This document shows positions 38,347 through 48,928 of a stretch of 48,928 bases of DNA, piece by piece (position 1 is the stretch's first letter; every line of letters starts with the position of its first letter). Origin of the DNA: Burkholderiales bacterium (GTDB lineage Bacteria; Pseudomonadota; Gammaproteobacteria; Burkholderiales; SG8-39); assembly GCA_023383795.1 (NCBI GenBank), contig JAHDYJ010000022.1, positions 1 through 48,928 of the forward strand. Reading direction: 5' to 3'. A program made the translations under genes and the position numbers. Under the pieces are notes generated by a model that was not told the origin of the DNA, did not search any database, and saw only the letters and a program-made list of their open reading frames with translations.

Positions 38347-39488
38347 CTAATCCCAACTGAGGGCGCCTCCCGTCTGGTACTCGATCACTCGCGTCTCGAA
38401 GAAGTTGCGCTCCTTCTTAAGGTCGATCATCTCGCTCATCCAGGGGAACGGGTTCCCCGCCCCCGGATACTGCTGCTCCACGCCGATCTGCTGGCAGCGC
38501 CGATTGGCGACATAGCGAAGATACTCCTTGAACATGGGTGCGTTCAAGCCCAATACGCCGCGCGGCATGGTGTCTTCGGCGTAACGATACTCGAGCTCGA
38601 CCGCTTTGCGGAAGAGTTCTGCGACCTCTTCGCGGAATTCTTGCGTCCAGAGGTGCGGATTCTCGAGCTTGATCTGGTTGATCAGGTCGATGCCGAAATT
38701 GCAGTGCATCGACTCGTCGCGCAGGATGTACTGGTACTGCTCGGCGGCGCCGGTCATCTTGTTCTGGCGCCCGAGCGCAAGGATCTGGGCGAAGCCGACG
38801 TAGAAGAAGAGGCCCTCCATCAGGCACGCGAACACGATCAGGCTCTTCAGCAGCCGCTGGTCGGCCTCGGCCGTGCCGGTCCGGAAGCCGGGGTCGGTGA
38901 GCGTGTCGATGAACGGGATCAGGAACTCGTCCTTCGCCCGGATGCTCGGGATCTCGTGGTAGGCGTTGAACACCTCGCCCTCGTCGAGGCCCAGGCTCTC
39001 GACGATGTACTGGTAGGCGTGGGTGTGGATCGCCTCCTCGAACGCCTGGCGCAGCAGGTACTGGCGGCACTCCGGCGCGGTGATGTGGCGGTAGGTCCCG
39101 AGGACGATGTTGTTGGCCGCCAGCGAGTCCGCCGTGACGAAGAAGCCCAGGTTGCGCTTGACGACGCGCCGCTCGTCCCCGGTGAGCCCGTCCGGGTCGC
39201 GCCAGAGCGCGATGTCGCGGCTCATGTTGATCTCCTGCGGCATCCAGTGATTGGCGCACGCCGCGAGGTACTTCTCCCAGGCCCAGCGGTACTTGAACGG
39301 CACGAGCTGGTTGACGTCGGTCCCGCCGTTGATGACGCGCTTGTCCTCGACCCTGATCCGGCGCAAGTCGGTCCGGCCGTCGTCCGCCGGACGCGGTGCG
39401 GTCGCCGGCATCACCGCCGCGCGGGGATCGTCCTCGAAGCCGAGCATCGCTCCCCGCCTATCGTTCTTCAGCAACTGTTCCGCCGCCA

Positions 39489-39489
<1 letters not shown>
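38347..39489 (-). CDS. nrdB: Class Ia ribonucleotide reductase, beta subunit
   Basis: A 380-residue diiron-tyrosyl radical subunit. The ligands D121 (TADSL), E152 and H155 (EEAIHTHAY) and the radical Tyr Y159 are in the expected spacing. Later ligands lie in [11 protein letters not shown] and RDESMHCNF. The C-terminus GGALSWD is the peptide that docks to NrdA. It supplies the radical for reduction of ribonucleotides to deoxyribonucleotides. The ATG shares one base with the nrdA stop (TGATG), so the two are coupled. A strong terminator follows. Confidence 0.96.
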
Positions 39490-42350
<2,861 letters not shown>

Positions 42351-42432
42351 AGCCGTCTCCTTTGTCCACCGTGTTATTTCTCTGCGGGCTCTTGCGGCCC
42401 GGCGGCCTGCGCACCCGGGTCCAAAGTCACAA

Positions 42433-42479
42433 CACTATATATAGTAGCCAAATCGCGGTGCGCAACTAATTCTAGTGCC
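42433..42479 (-). promoter_or_regulatory. nrdAB promoter overlapped by two NrdR boxes
   Basis: Box 1 ACACTATATATAGTAG (42433-42448) matches 14 of 16 positions of the NrdR consensus as I know it. Box 2 CAACTAATTCTAGTGC (42464-42479) matches about 11 of 16. Their starts are 31 bp apart, three helical turns, the usual tandem spacing. On the minus strand TTGCGC (42466-42461), a 16-bp spacer and TATATA (42444-42439) form the promoter, so box 1 covers the -10 and box 2 the -35. Confidence 0.85.
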
Positions 42480-42668
42480 ATGTTCTTGGAGGCGCAAGCC
42501 TTTTTCGCGAGCGATGCGCGCGCGCGCGCGTGAACTCCATCACGAAACGCCGCACCGCGACGCATTCCGCGCCGGGCGCGGGCGGTCGAGCGAGAGAGCG
42601 CGGGAGGCGCGCATCGCGCGCCCGGCCCGAACGGTGGAATCGCGCCGACGCCGAACGGCAGGAGCGCG
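42480..42668. other. Gene-free stretch between ampD and the nrd promoter, with alternating CG tract
   Basis: Part of the 318-bp gap 42351-42668 (nrdA leader, NrdR region and this part). It holds an alternating purine-pyrimidine run of 19 nt at 42514-42532 (AT then GC repeats then GTG), able in principle to adopt Z-DNA. No further coding frame, terminator or repeat is evident. Confidence 0.5.
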
Positions 42669-43226
42669 CTAGCGCGCTCCGTCCAGCAGCGCCTCGAGCG
42701 CGGACCAGTCGAAGGCGGACCCCGGATCGGTCTTGCGGCCGGGCGCCACGTCCGCGTGTCCGGCGATGTCGCGGATCGGGTAGCGCTGCCGCAGCGCGCG
42801 GACGAGCGCGGCGAGCCGCGCGTACTGCGCCGGCATATAGGCCGAATCGTCGGTGCCCTCCAGCTCGACGCCGATCGAGAAGTCGTTGCAGCGCGCAACG
42901 CCGCGCCACGTCGACTGGCCGGCGTGCCAGGCGCGCCGCGCGCACGCGACGAACTGGACGAGCTCGCCGTCGCGCCGGATCAGGAAATGCGCCGAGACGC
43001 GCAGGCCGGCGAGGCGGGCATAGTAGGGGTGCGCGGCCGGATCCAGCCGGTTGGCGAACAGCGCCAGCACGGCGTCGCCACCGAACGATCCCGGCGGCAG
43101 GCTGATGCCGTGGACGACGAGCAGCGATACCTCGGCGCCGTCCGGCCGCCGGTCGAAATTGGGCGAGGCGACGAAACGGACCCCGGAGGCCACGCCTTGC
43201 GGGTCCACGCTGAGCGCGGCGCTCAT
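42669..43226 (-). CDS. ampD: 1,6-anhydro-N-acetylmuramyl-L-alanine amidase AmpD
   Basis: A 185-residue cytosolic zinc amidase. It removes the peptide from 1,6-anhydroMurNAc recycled from peptidoglycan and so limits induction of AmpC-type beta-lactamases. Motifs: the zinc His in LLVVHGISLPPGSFGG, SAHFLIRRDGELVQFV, AWHAGQSTWRG, FSIGVELEGTD, and the second and third ligands in IAGHADVAPGRKTDPG. No signal peptide, consistent with AmpD rather than the periplasmic AmiD. It starts 22 bp after pilR on the same strand, the order common in Burkholderiales. Confidence 0.96.
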   Translation of the reverse strand: MSAALSVDPQGVASGVRFVASPNFDRRPDGAEVSLLVVHGISLPPGSFGGDAVLALFANRLDPAAHPYYARLAGLRVSAHFLIRRDGELVQFVACARRAWHAGQSTWRGVARCNDFSIGVELEGTDDSAYMPAQYARLAALVRALRQRYPIRDIAGHADVAPGRKTDPGSAFDWSALEALLDGAR

Positions 43227-43248
43227 GCGCGCCTCCGCGACCGGCCGC

Positions 43249-44607
43249 TCAATGAATCCCCAGCCGCTCCATGCGGTAGCGCAGCGCGCGGAACGTGATG
43301 CCCAGCAGCTTCGCTGCCGCCGTGCGGTTGAAGCGGGTCTTGTCGAGCGCCTCGAGGATCGCCTCGCGCTCGATGCGGTCGAGGTAGTCCTGGAGCGGCC
43401 ACTTGGCGTTCGGCCCCGGCGGCTCCTGCGTGAAGCTCGGCGGTGCGAGCTGCAGGTCGTCCGGCGCGATCTCCTCGGTCACCGACAGGGCGATCGCGCG
43501 CTCGAGGATGTTCTCGAGCTCGCGGATGTTGCCAGGGAAGTCGTAGGCCTGGAGCGCCGCCAGCGCGTCGTCCGAGAGCCGCGCCCGGCGCCGGCCGGAC
43601 TCGTCGCCGAGCCGGGCGAGAATCGCTGCGGCGAGCAGCGGGACGTCCTCCCGGCACTCGCGCAGCGACGGCATCCTGAGCTCGATCACCGCGAGCCGGT
43701 AGTACAGGTCCTGGCGGAACTTCTGCTGTTCGACCAGCTTGGCGAGATTCTGGTGGGTGGCGCAGATGATGCGCACGTCGACCGGGTCCTCGCTGGTCGC
43801 GCCCACCTTGCGCACCCGCTTCTCCTGGATCGCGCGCAGGAGCTTCACCTGCATCGAGAGCGGCAGGTCGGCGACCTCGTCGAGGAAGAGCGTCCCGCCG
43901 GTCGCGGCGTGGAAGAATCCCTCCCGGTCGTGCTCGGCGCCGGTGAACGCCCCTTTCCGGTAGCCGAAGAACTCGCTCTCCATCAGGTTCTCGGGGATCG
44001 CGCCGCAGTTGACCGGCACGAACGGCCGGTCGCGCCGCGCCCCGTTCTCGTGGATCAGCCGGGCCGCGAGCTCCTTGCCGCTGCCGGACTCGCCGGTGAT
44101 GTAGACCGGCGCCTGGCTGCGGGCGAGCTTCTCGATCATCGCGCGCACGTGCTGGACCGGCGGGCTCTCCCCGAGCATCCGCTGCGCGGCGCCGGGCTTC
44201 GGCGCGGTCTTCTCGGGCAGGCTGAGCGCGGACTTCACGAGCGTGCGCAGCTGCTCCAGGGAGAGCGGCTTGCTCACGTAGTCGAACGCGCCGGCCTTCA
44301 GCGCGGCGACCGCGTTCTCCGCGCTGCCGTATGCCGTGATCACGGCCACCGGCAGGTCGGCGCAGTTCGCATTGATGTGGCGGACGAGCTCGAGCCCGTC
44401 GCCGTCCGGCAGCCGCATGTCGGTCAGGCACAGATCGAACGTCCCCGACGCCAGGAGCGCCTTCGCGTCGGCCATGCGGCCGGTGGTCTCCACGCCGAGC
44501 CCCATGCGTATCAGGGTCAGCTCGAGGAGCTCGCGGATGTCGGCCTCGTCGTCGACGACGAGCACCGTCGCCTTGTTCGACGCGGCGCGGCGGTCGGCCC
44601 TGCTCAT
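43249..44607 (-). CDS. pilR: Sigma-54-dependent response regulator PilR
   Basis: A 452-residue NtrC-type regulator. The receiver domain (10-125) has acidic pocket residues D19 and D20 and phospho-acceptor D63 (LCLTDMRLPDGDG). The AAA+ domain (about 140-375) has Walker A GESGSGKE, the sigma-54 contact loop GAFTGA and GTLFLDEVADLPL. The C-terminal Fis-type helix-turn-helix ends NRTAAAKLLGITFRALRYRM. In Pseudomonas PilR activates pilA. It is coupled to pilS by a 4-bp overlap. No pilin gene is present in the window. The name rests on pairing with a PilS-type kinase. Confidence 0.92.
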   Translation of the reverse strand: MSRADRRAASNKATVLVVDDEADIRELLELTLIRMGLGVETTGRMADAKALLASGTFDLCLTDMRLPDGDGLELVRHINANCADLPVAVITAYGSAENAVAALKAGAFDYVSKPLSLEQLRTLVKSALSLPEKTAPKPGAAQRMLGESPPVQHVRAMIEKLARSQAPVYITGESGSGKELAARLIHENGARRDRPFVPVNCGAIPENLMESEFFGYRKGAFTGAEHDREGFFHAATGGTLFLDEVADLPLSMQVKLLRAIQEKRVRKVGATSEDPVDVRIICATHQNLAKLVEQQKFRQDLYYRLAVIELRMPSLRECREDVPLLAAAILARLGDESGRRRARLSDDALAALQAYDFPGNIRELENILERAIALSVTEEIAPDDLQLAPPSFTQEPPGPNAKWPLQDYLDRIEREAILEALDKTRFNRTAAAKLLGITFRALRYRMERLGIH

Positions 44608-46226
44608 GTTCGCCCTCCCTGCCAGGCAACGCGGAAGTCCGCCCCGGCCCCGCGGTCGACGTAGTCGAGCGCGGCGCCGTTCGCCGCCGAGAGCTCGCGC
44701 GCGATGTACAGGCCGAGGCCGGTTCCGGCGCTGTACGTGGTGAAGAACGGCTCGAAGAGCTGTGCCTGCAGCTCGCGCGGCACCCCCGGCCCGTCGTCGA
44801 CCACGTGCAGCTCGGTGCGGCCCCCGGCGCGCTGGGCGGTGATGCGAACGCTGCGGCTGCCCTTGGCCGAGTGCCGCCAGGCGTTGCGCACCAGGTTCCA
44901 GAGGATCTGGTTCAGATGGACGCGGTCGCAGTCGACCACCGCGTCGGCGGCGAGCTCCATGGCGATGCCGTCGGCCGGCAGCCCCTCGCTCTGGAGGAAC
45001 TCCTCGACGAACGTCGGCACGAAGCCGGCCAGGCGGATCGGCTCGGCCTGGACGCGGTCGCGCCGGTTGAGCTCCAGGACGTCGCTCACCATGCGGTCGA
45101 GCCGGCGCGCGTTGTCCCGGATGATGCGCGTCAGCCGCTCGCGCGCCGGGCCGCGGTTCTCCTCTATCAGCAGCTCGGCGGCGTGCGAGACCGAGGCGAG
45201 GGGGTTGCGGATCTCGTGCGCGATGTTCGCGGTCAGCCGGCCGAGGGCGGCAAGCTTGAGCTGGCGCGCGTGCTCCTCGTGCTTCGACATGTCCTCGAGG
45301 TAGATCACCGTCACCGTGGCATCGCGCAGGCCGGCCGCGACGAACCGCGCTCGCACCGTGCGGCCGGGATCGTACAGCGTCAGCACCTGCGGCGAGGCGC
45401 CGCGGCCGCCGCGCCCGGCGCCGAGCGCCGCCGCGAGCTCCGGCGAGTAGCCCTCGATCTGCTCGAGCTCGGGAACGGCCCGCCCGAGCAGCGCCTCCAC
45501 CTGGCGGTTGTGCTGCCGCACCAGGCCGTTCGCGTCCACGACCAGCACGCCGTCCTGCACGTCCTGGATGACCAGCTCGCTGATGCGCAGCTGGTTCGCG
45601 AGCTCGATGCCGCGCTGGCGCGCCACGCGCTCGTTGGTGATCACCCGCTGAGCGAGCTGGCTCGTGATCAGCGCCGTGGCGAAATAGCCGATCGAGAGCA
45701 GCCCCGGCTGCAGGTACGAAGAGAGATTCGCCTCGTGCGCGAGCACCTGCACCGTCTGCTCCGCGAGCACGCCGATCGCGGCGAGCGCGGCGTAGCCGAG
45801 CAGCTGCGAGCCGCGGCTCACCAGGCCTGCGGCGGCGACCGAGATGAGCAGCATCACCGCGAGGCCGCTGCGGAAGCCGCCGCTCGCGTAGCTGAGGAGC
45901 GTGATCGCGACGACGTCGGCGAGCAGGTGCGCCGTGAGCTGGACGTCGAAGTTGCGTTGCGCGCGCCGCAGGACCACGTGGAAGGTCACCGCGGCGCCGA
46001 GATAGAGCGCGCTCACGGCCGCGTAGAGCCGCACATCGTGGTCGCCGAGCGCGAACAGGTCGCGGAACAGTGCGACCGAAGCGAGGAACAGCCCGGCCAC
46101 CGCGATCCGGTAGGCGTTGAAATAGCGCAGCGAGACCCAGAACGAGTCGCTGATCGGCGGCGCGTCCGCGGCGAGCGCGGCGACCGGCGGGAGGAGCGTG
46201 CGGTGCTGGCTGAGCAGGCGCGTCAC
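44604..46226 (-). CDS. pilS: Sensor histidine kinase PilS
   Basis: About 540 residues from a GTG at 46226. Six hydrophobic segments in the first 190 residues form the membrane sensor, followed by a PAS domain (IQDVQDGVLVVDANGLVRQH). The HisKA domain has H337 in NIAHEIRNPLAS, and the ATPase has NLVRNAWRHS, DDGPGVP and GTGLGLYIA. The layout is that of PilS, which senses pilin levels and phosphorylates PilR. The GTG lies in a GTGA overlap with the stop of the PP0621 gene; the frame is open further upstream but overlaps that gene. The ATGA at the 3' end couples it to pilR. Confidence 0.92.
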   Translation of the reverse strand: MTRLLSQHRTLLPPVAALAADAPPISDSFWVSLRYFNAYRIAVAGLFLASVALFRDLFALGDHDVRLYAAVSALYLGAAVTFHVVLRRAQRNFDVQLTAHLLADVVAITLLSYASGGFRSGLAVMLLISVAAAGLVSRGSQLLGYAALAAIGVLAEQTVQVLAHEANLSSYLQPGLLSIGYFATALITSQLAQRVITNERVARQRGIELANQLRISELVIQDVQDGVLVVDANGLVRQHNRQVEALLGRAVPELEQIEGYSPELAAALGAGRGGRGASPQVLTLYDPGRTVRARFVAAGLRDATVTVIYLEDMSKHEEHARQLKLAALGRLTANIAHEIRNPLASVSHAAELLIEENRGPARERLTRIIRDNARRLDRMVSDVLELNRRDRVQAEPIRLAGFVPTFVEEFLQSEGLPADGIAMELAADAVVDCDRVHLNQILWNLVRNAWRHSAKGSRSVRITAQRAGGRTELHVVDDGPGVPRELQAQLFEPFFTTYSAGTGLGLYIARELSAANGAALDYVDRGAGADFRVAWQGGRT

Positions 46227-46456
46227 TGGCCGGATTGCCGCAGATGCGCGTCGCTGCAGTAGTACCGCCCGTCGGACACGAGCGCCTCGGACTCCGGCAC
46301 GTTCACGCCGCACCGGCTGCACGGCACCATGCGCTCGCCGCCCCGCGCACCCCCGGCCGGGCCCGAGGCGCCCGGTCCGCGCCGCGGCGCCGTGAGCGCC
46401 CTCAGCACCGCGTACGCCACCAGCGCGACGATGATCAGGACGAGGAGATGTCCCAT
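46223..46456 (-). CDS. PP0621 family small membrane protein
   Basis: A 77-residue protein with one N-terminal membrane segment (MGHLLVLIIVALVAYAVLRA), a Gly/Pro-rich linker, and a C-terminal metal-binding-like part: CSRCGVNVPESEAL followed by GRYYCSDAH, with Cys and His placed as in small zinc ribbons. This matches the PP0621 family, function unknown. It precedes pilS with a 4-bp coding overlap, so it is translated from the same mRNA and may take part in pilus regulation (inference). Confidence 0.88.
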   Translation of the reverse strand: MGHLLVLIIVALVAYAVLRALTAPRRGPGASGPAGGARGGERMVPCSRCGVNVPESEALVSDGRYYCSDAHLRQSGQ

Positions 46457-46480
46457 GCCTGCAGACGAAGCAAACGCGCC

Positions 46481-46516
46481 GCACCGGCCGCGCGGCCGGT
46501 GCCGTGGCTCATTCTA
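46481..46516 (-). promoter_or_regulatory. -10 element and 22-bp perfect palindrome before PP0621-pilSR-ampD
   Basis: On the minus strand TAGAAT (46516-46511) would start transcription near 46504. The next bases are the perfect palindrome GCACCGGCCGC/GCGGCCGGTGC (46502-46481), 24 bp before the PP0621 start. It could be an operator or a leader hairpin. Confidence 0.45.
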
Positions 46517-46610
46517 CGTCGGCGGCCGTGCGCGGCAGCGTGAACGTTGTCGCGCGCCGCGCAACGCCAGGCCAGCGCGTCGACCGATGCCGGAAAGGAA
46601 GAGGCGGAAT

Positions 46611-46687
<77 letters not shown>

Positions 46688-46723
46688 AGGATCGCGCGTG
46701 GTCCGGACCGCGGCCGGGAAATC

Positions 46724-47698
46724 TCAGAAGTTGCGGTCCACCGCGAAAGCCGCCAAGTTTAGCAGAGCTTGGCGGTATTTTGAATCCGCGACCTGGACGA
46801 TCGCGTCGCAGGCCACGCGGGCCTCGCGGTGCGCCTGCGCCCGGGCGACCTCGAGCGCGCCGGTGTCGCGGATCGCCTCGAGGACCGCGCGGAACTCGTC
46901 GCGCCCGCCCTCCTCGATCGCCCGGCGCACGACCGCCGCCTGCGCGGGGGTGCCGTTGCGCATCACGTAGATCAGCGGCAGCGTCGGCTTGCCCTCGGCG
47001 AGATCGTCGCCCAGGTTCTTGCCCGTCTCATGATGGTCTCCCGAGTAGTCGAGCACGTCGTCCACCAGCTGAAACGCGGTGCCGAGGTGCATGCCGTAGG
47101 TCGCCATGCCCTCCTCGATGGCAGGCGGCGCGCCGCCGAGGATCGCGCCGAGGCGCGCGGCGGCCTCGAACAGCTTCGCGGTCTTGCGGCGGATGACCTC
47201 CAGGTACTGGGCCTCGGCCACCTCCGGGTTGTGCACGTTCAGGAGCTGCAGCACCTCTCCCTCGGCGATGGTGTTGGTCGCGTCTGCGAGCACGTCCATC
47301 ACCCGCATGCTGCCGACACCGACCATCATCTGGAACGCCCGCGAGTACAGGAAATCGCCGACCAGCACGCTCGCCGCGTTGCCGAAGGACGCGTTGGCGG
47401 TCGCGCGGCCGCGTCGCAGATCCGACTCGTCGACGACGTCGTCGTGCAGCAGCGTCGCGGTGTGGATGAACTCGACCACCGCCGCGAGCTCGTGCTGGTG
47501 CGTGCCGCGGTGCCCGGCCGCGCCGGCGGCGAGCAGCAGCAGCGCCGGCCGCAGCCGCTTGCCGCCGCTCGCGATGATGTACTCCGCGACCTGCCGGATC
47601 AGCAGCACGTCGGAGTCGAGCCGCCGCCGGATGACCGTGTCCACGGCCTCGAGGTCGGCCTCGATCAGGGCGCGGATGTCATCCAGCGCGGGTGGCAC
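46724..47698 (-). CDS. ispB: Octaprenyl diphosphate synthase
   Basis: A 324-residue trans-prenyltransferase that builds the ubiquinone side chain from IPP and farnesyl diphosphate. The first aspartate-rich motif is in [15 protein letters not shown], the second in [20 protein letters not shown] near residue 50, [20 protein letters not shown] and [17 protein letters not shown] align closely with E. coli IspB (323 residues). The frame is open upstream; the GTG at 47698 gives [20 protein letters not shown] and a matching length. It is divergent from rplU-rpmA-obgE, the standard order. Confidence 0.96.
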   Translation of the reverse strand: MPPALDDIRALIEADLEAVDTVIRRRLDSDVLLIRQVAEYIIASGGKRLRPALLLLAAGAAGHRGTHQHELAAVVEFIHTATLLHDDVVDESDLRRGRATANASFGNAASVLVGDFLYSRAFQMMVGVGSMRVMDVLADATNTIAEGEVLQLLNVHNPEVAEAQYLEVIRRKTAKLFEAAARLGAILGGAPPAIEEGMATYGMHLGTAFQLVDDVLDYSGDHHETGKNLGDDLAEGKPTLPLIYVMRNGTPAQAAVVRRAIEEGGRDEFRAVLEAIRDTGALEVARAQAHREARVACDAIVQVADSKYRQALLNLAAFAVDRNF

Positions 47699-47878
47699 GG
47701 CCGTCGAATGCGGTTGGAGCGCCCCGGCGACAAGGTTGGCGGAGCGACGATGGCGGGTGCGGCAGATGCATCGGGCAGGACACCGGCGGGGCGGGATCGG
47801 GCGCCCCGTCGGCCGGCAGCGCTGGATCGTAGCGCCGGGCCGGTCCCCGGGCCGCCCCGCGAGGATAGCACAGCGGCT

Positions 47879-47908
47879 TTGACGTTCGCACCCGATCCTC
47901 GCTATAAT
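47879..47908 (+). promoter_or_regulatory. Promoter of rplU-rpmA
   Basis: TTGACG (47879-47884), an 18-bp spacer and a perfect TATAAT (47903-47908) lie about 90 bp before rplU. This near-consensus promoter fits strong ribosomal-protein expression. Confidence 0.85.
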
Positions 47909-47996
47909 GCGCGGTTTTCGCAAGGGAAAAGCGGCCGCATCGCTCGAGCGGCGCCCACCCTTTCGCAACAGGCACACCAATCTCGGGACGACAATC

Positions 47997-48308
47997 ATGT
48001 ACGCGGTGATCCGTACCGGCGGCAAGCAGTATCGCGTCGCGGCCGGCGACAGGCTGAAAGTGGAGAAGCTCCCCGCCGACGTCGGGGCGGAGGTGGTGCT
48101 GGACCAGGTGCTCGCGGTCGGCGAGGGCGAGGGCGTGAAGGTCGGGGCGCCGCTGGTGGCCGGCGCCACGGTCAAGGCGAAGGTGCTCGGGCACGGCCGC
48201 GGCGAGAAGGTGACGATCTTCAAGCTGCGCCGGCGCAAGCACTACAAGAAGTCGCAGGGCCACCGTCAGTCGTACACCGAGATCGAGATCACCGGCGTTT
48301 CCGGGTAG
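47997..48308 (+). CDS. rplU: 50S ribosomal protein L21
   Basis: A 103-residue protein, the usual L21 length, binding 23S r[21 protein letters not shown] and the C-terminal [20 protein letters not shown] are family hallmarks. The start at 47997 is the conserved one; the frame is open 30 codons upstream through the leader. rpmA follows after 47 bp under the same promoter. Confidence 0.98.
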   Translation: MYAVIRTGGKQYRVAAGDRLKVEKLPADVGAEVVLDQVLAVGEGEGVKVGAPLVAGATVKAKVLGHGRGEKVTIFKLRRRKHYKKSQGHRQSYTEIEITGVSG

Positions 48309-48355
48309 GGGACGCTCCGTACACGTACAGCAGCGGGAAGCACTCAGGAGCAGTC

Positions 48356-48616
48356 ATGGCACACAAGAAAGCAGGCGGCAGCTCGCGCAACGGGCGCGAT
48401 TCCCAGGCGAAGCGGCTCGGCGTCAAGCGCTACGGCGGGCAGCTCGTCACCGCGGGCAGCATCATCGTGCGCCAGCGCGGCACGCGGATCCATCCGGGCG
48501 TCAATGTGGGGCTCGGCCGCGACCACACGCTCTTCGCCAAGATCACCGGCACGGTGCAGTTCGGGCACCGCGGCCCGGACGGCAAGCATTGCGTGAACGT
48601 CATCGCGGCGTCCTGA
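48356..48616 (+). CDS. rpmA: 50S ribosomal protein L27
   Basis: An 86-residue protein near the peptidyl-transferase centre. [20 protein letters not shown] at the N-terminus is strongly conserved and needs no pre-cleavage of a Firmicute-type extension. [20 protein letters not shown] follows. AGGAG at 48346-48350 marks the start. A strong terminator lies 35 bp after the stop, before obgE. Confidence 0.98.
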   Translation: MAHKKAGGSSRNGRDSQAKRLGVKRYGGQLVTAGSIIVRQRGTRIHPGVNVGLGRDHTLFAKITGTVQFGHRGPDGKHCVNVIAAS

Positions 48617-48650
48617 GCACTCGCCCGGTCGCCCGCGACCGGAGCCCGGC

Positions 48651-48928
<278 letters not shown>

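Noticed and set aside
47699..48238. N-terminal extension of IspB across the rplU promoter
   Set aside because: The extension runs antisense through rplU. The GTG at 47698 gives the family length and a matching N-terminus.

Overview
This window is a stretch of chromosome from a GC-rich betaproteobacterium, probably Burkholderiales or a near relative. The evidence is the gene order rho-rpmE, ispB/rplU-rpmA-obgE divergent pair, nrdA-nrdB beside ampD and pilS-pilR, a PhaM-type polyhydroxyalkanoate granule protein, a Lys/Ala-rich histone H1-like protein and a PP0621-family protein. Almost all of it is core housekeeping sequence. I see no phage, transposase, integrase or CRISPR array. Codon use looks uniform except in the lower-GC gene-free interval near 37.4 kb and in the Lys/Ala-rich gene beside it.

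Layout. 1-1.1 kb: 3' part of rho, whose tail is repeated in tandem. 1.2-3.2 kb: rpmE and an ArnT-like membrane glycosyltransferase. 3.2-6.5 kb: pgi, a DUF6494 protein and an FAD-linked lactate/glycolate-type dehydrogenase. 6.5-10.1 kb: orn (convergent), an M48 membrane protease, phhB, rsgA and a DUF2007 protein with a zinc ribbon. 10.1-19.2 kb: a CobD/CbiB-family membrane protein (minus strand), divergent from a large alpha-2-macroglobulin and its partner pbpC. 19.2-22.0 kb (minus): a Nudix hydrolase, a BT1-like MFS transporter and a CoA-type Nudix hydrolase. 22.2-25.9 kb: a small exported protein (plus), then PhaM, FIST, SDR and quinone oxidoreductase (minus). 26-30.3 kb (minus): a PmtA-like methyltransferase, a patatin phospholipase and maeB. 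30.4-31.0 kb: nicotinamidase. 31.1-34.6 kb (minus): a type I secretion ABC transporter and membrane fusion protein. 34.7-37.1 kb: an aminotransferase (plus), then a DUF302 protein and a lytic transglycosylase (minus). 37.1-38.1 kb: a gene-free, inverted-repeat-rich interval and the histone H1-like gene. 38.3-42.5 kb (minus): nrdA-nrdB with a promoter overlapped by two NrdR boxes. 42.7-46.5 kb (minus): PP0621, pilS, pilR, ampD. 46.6 kb: tRNA-Pro(CGG). 46.7-48.9 kb: ispB (minus), divergent from rplU-rpmA-obgE.

Several neighbours make functional sense. The alpha-2-macroglobulin/PbpC pair is a known periplasmic defence and cell-wall repair module. NrdAB carries its own repressor sites. PilSR is translationally coupled in one unit with the upstream small membrane protein. 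The ABC transporter/HlyD pair is coupled by an ATGA overlap but has no substrate or outer-membrane channel gene in the window.

I found no clearly new multi-gene system. The less expected items are mostly in non-coding DNA: a 162-bp tandem repeat built from the rho 3' end plus flank, a 510-bp gene-free interval full of nested and competing inverted repeats, a near-identical 16-bp direct repeat bracketing the histone-like gene, long perfect palindromes in leaders and between convergent genes, and a possible leaderless 27-codon ORF coupled to the glycosyltransferase. All RNA structures and promoters were found by eye, without folding energies or alignments.
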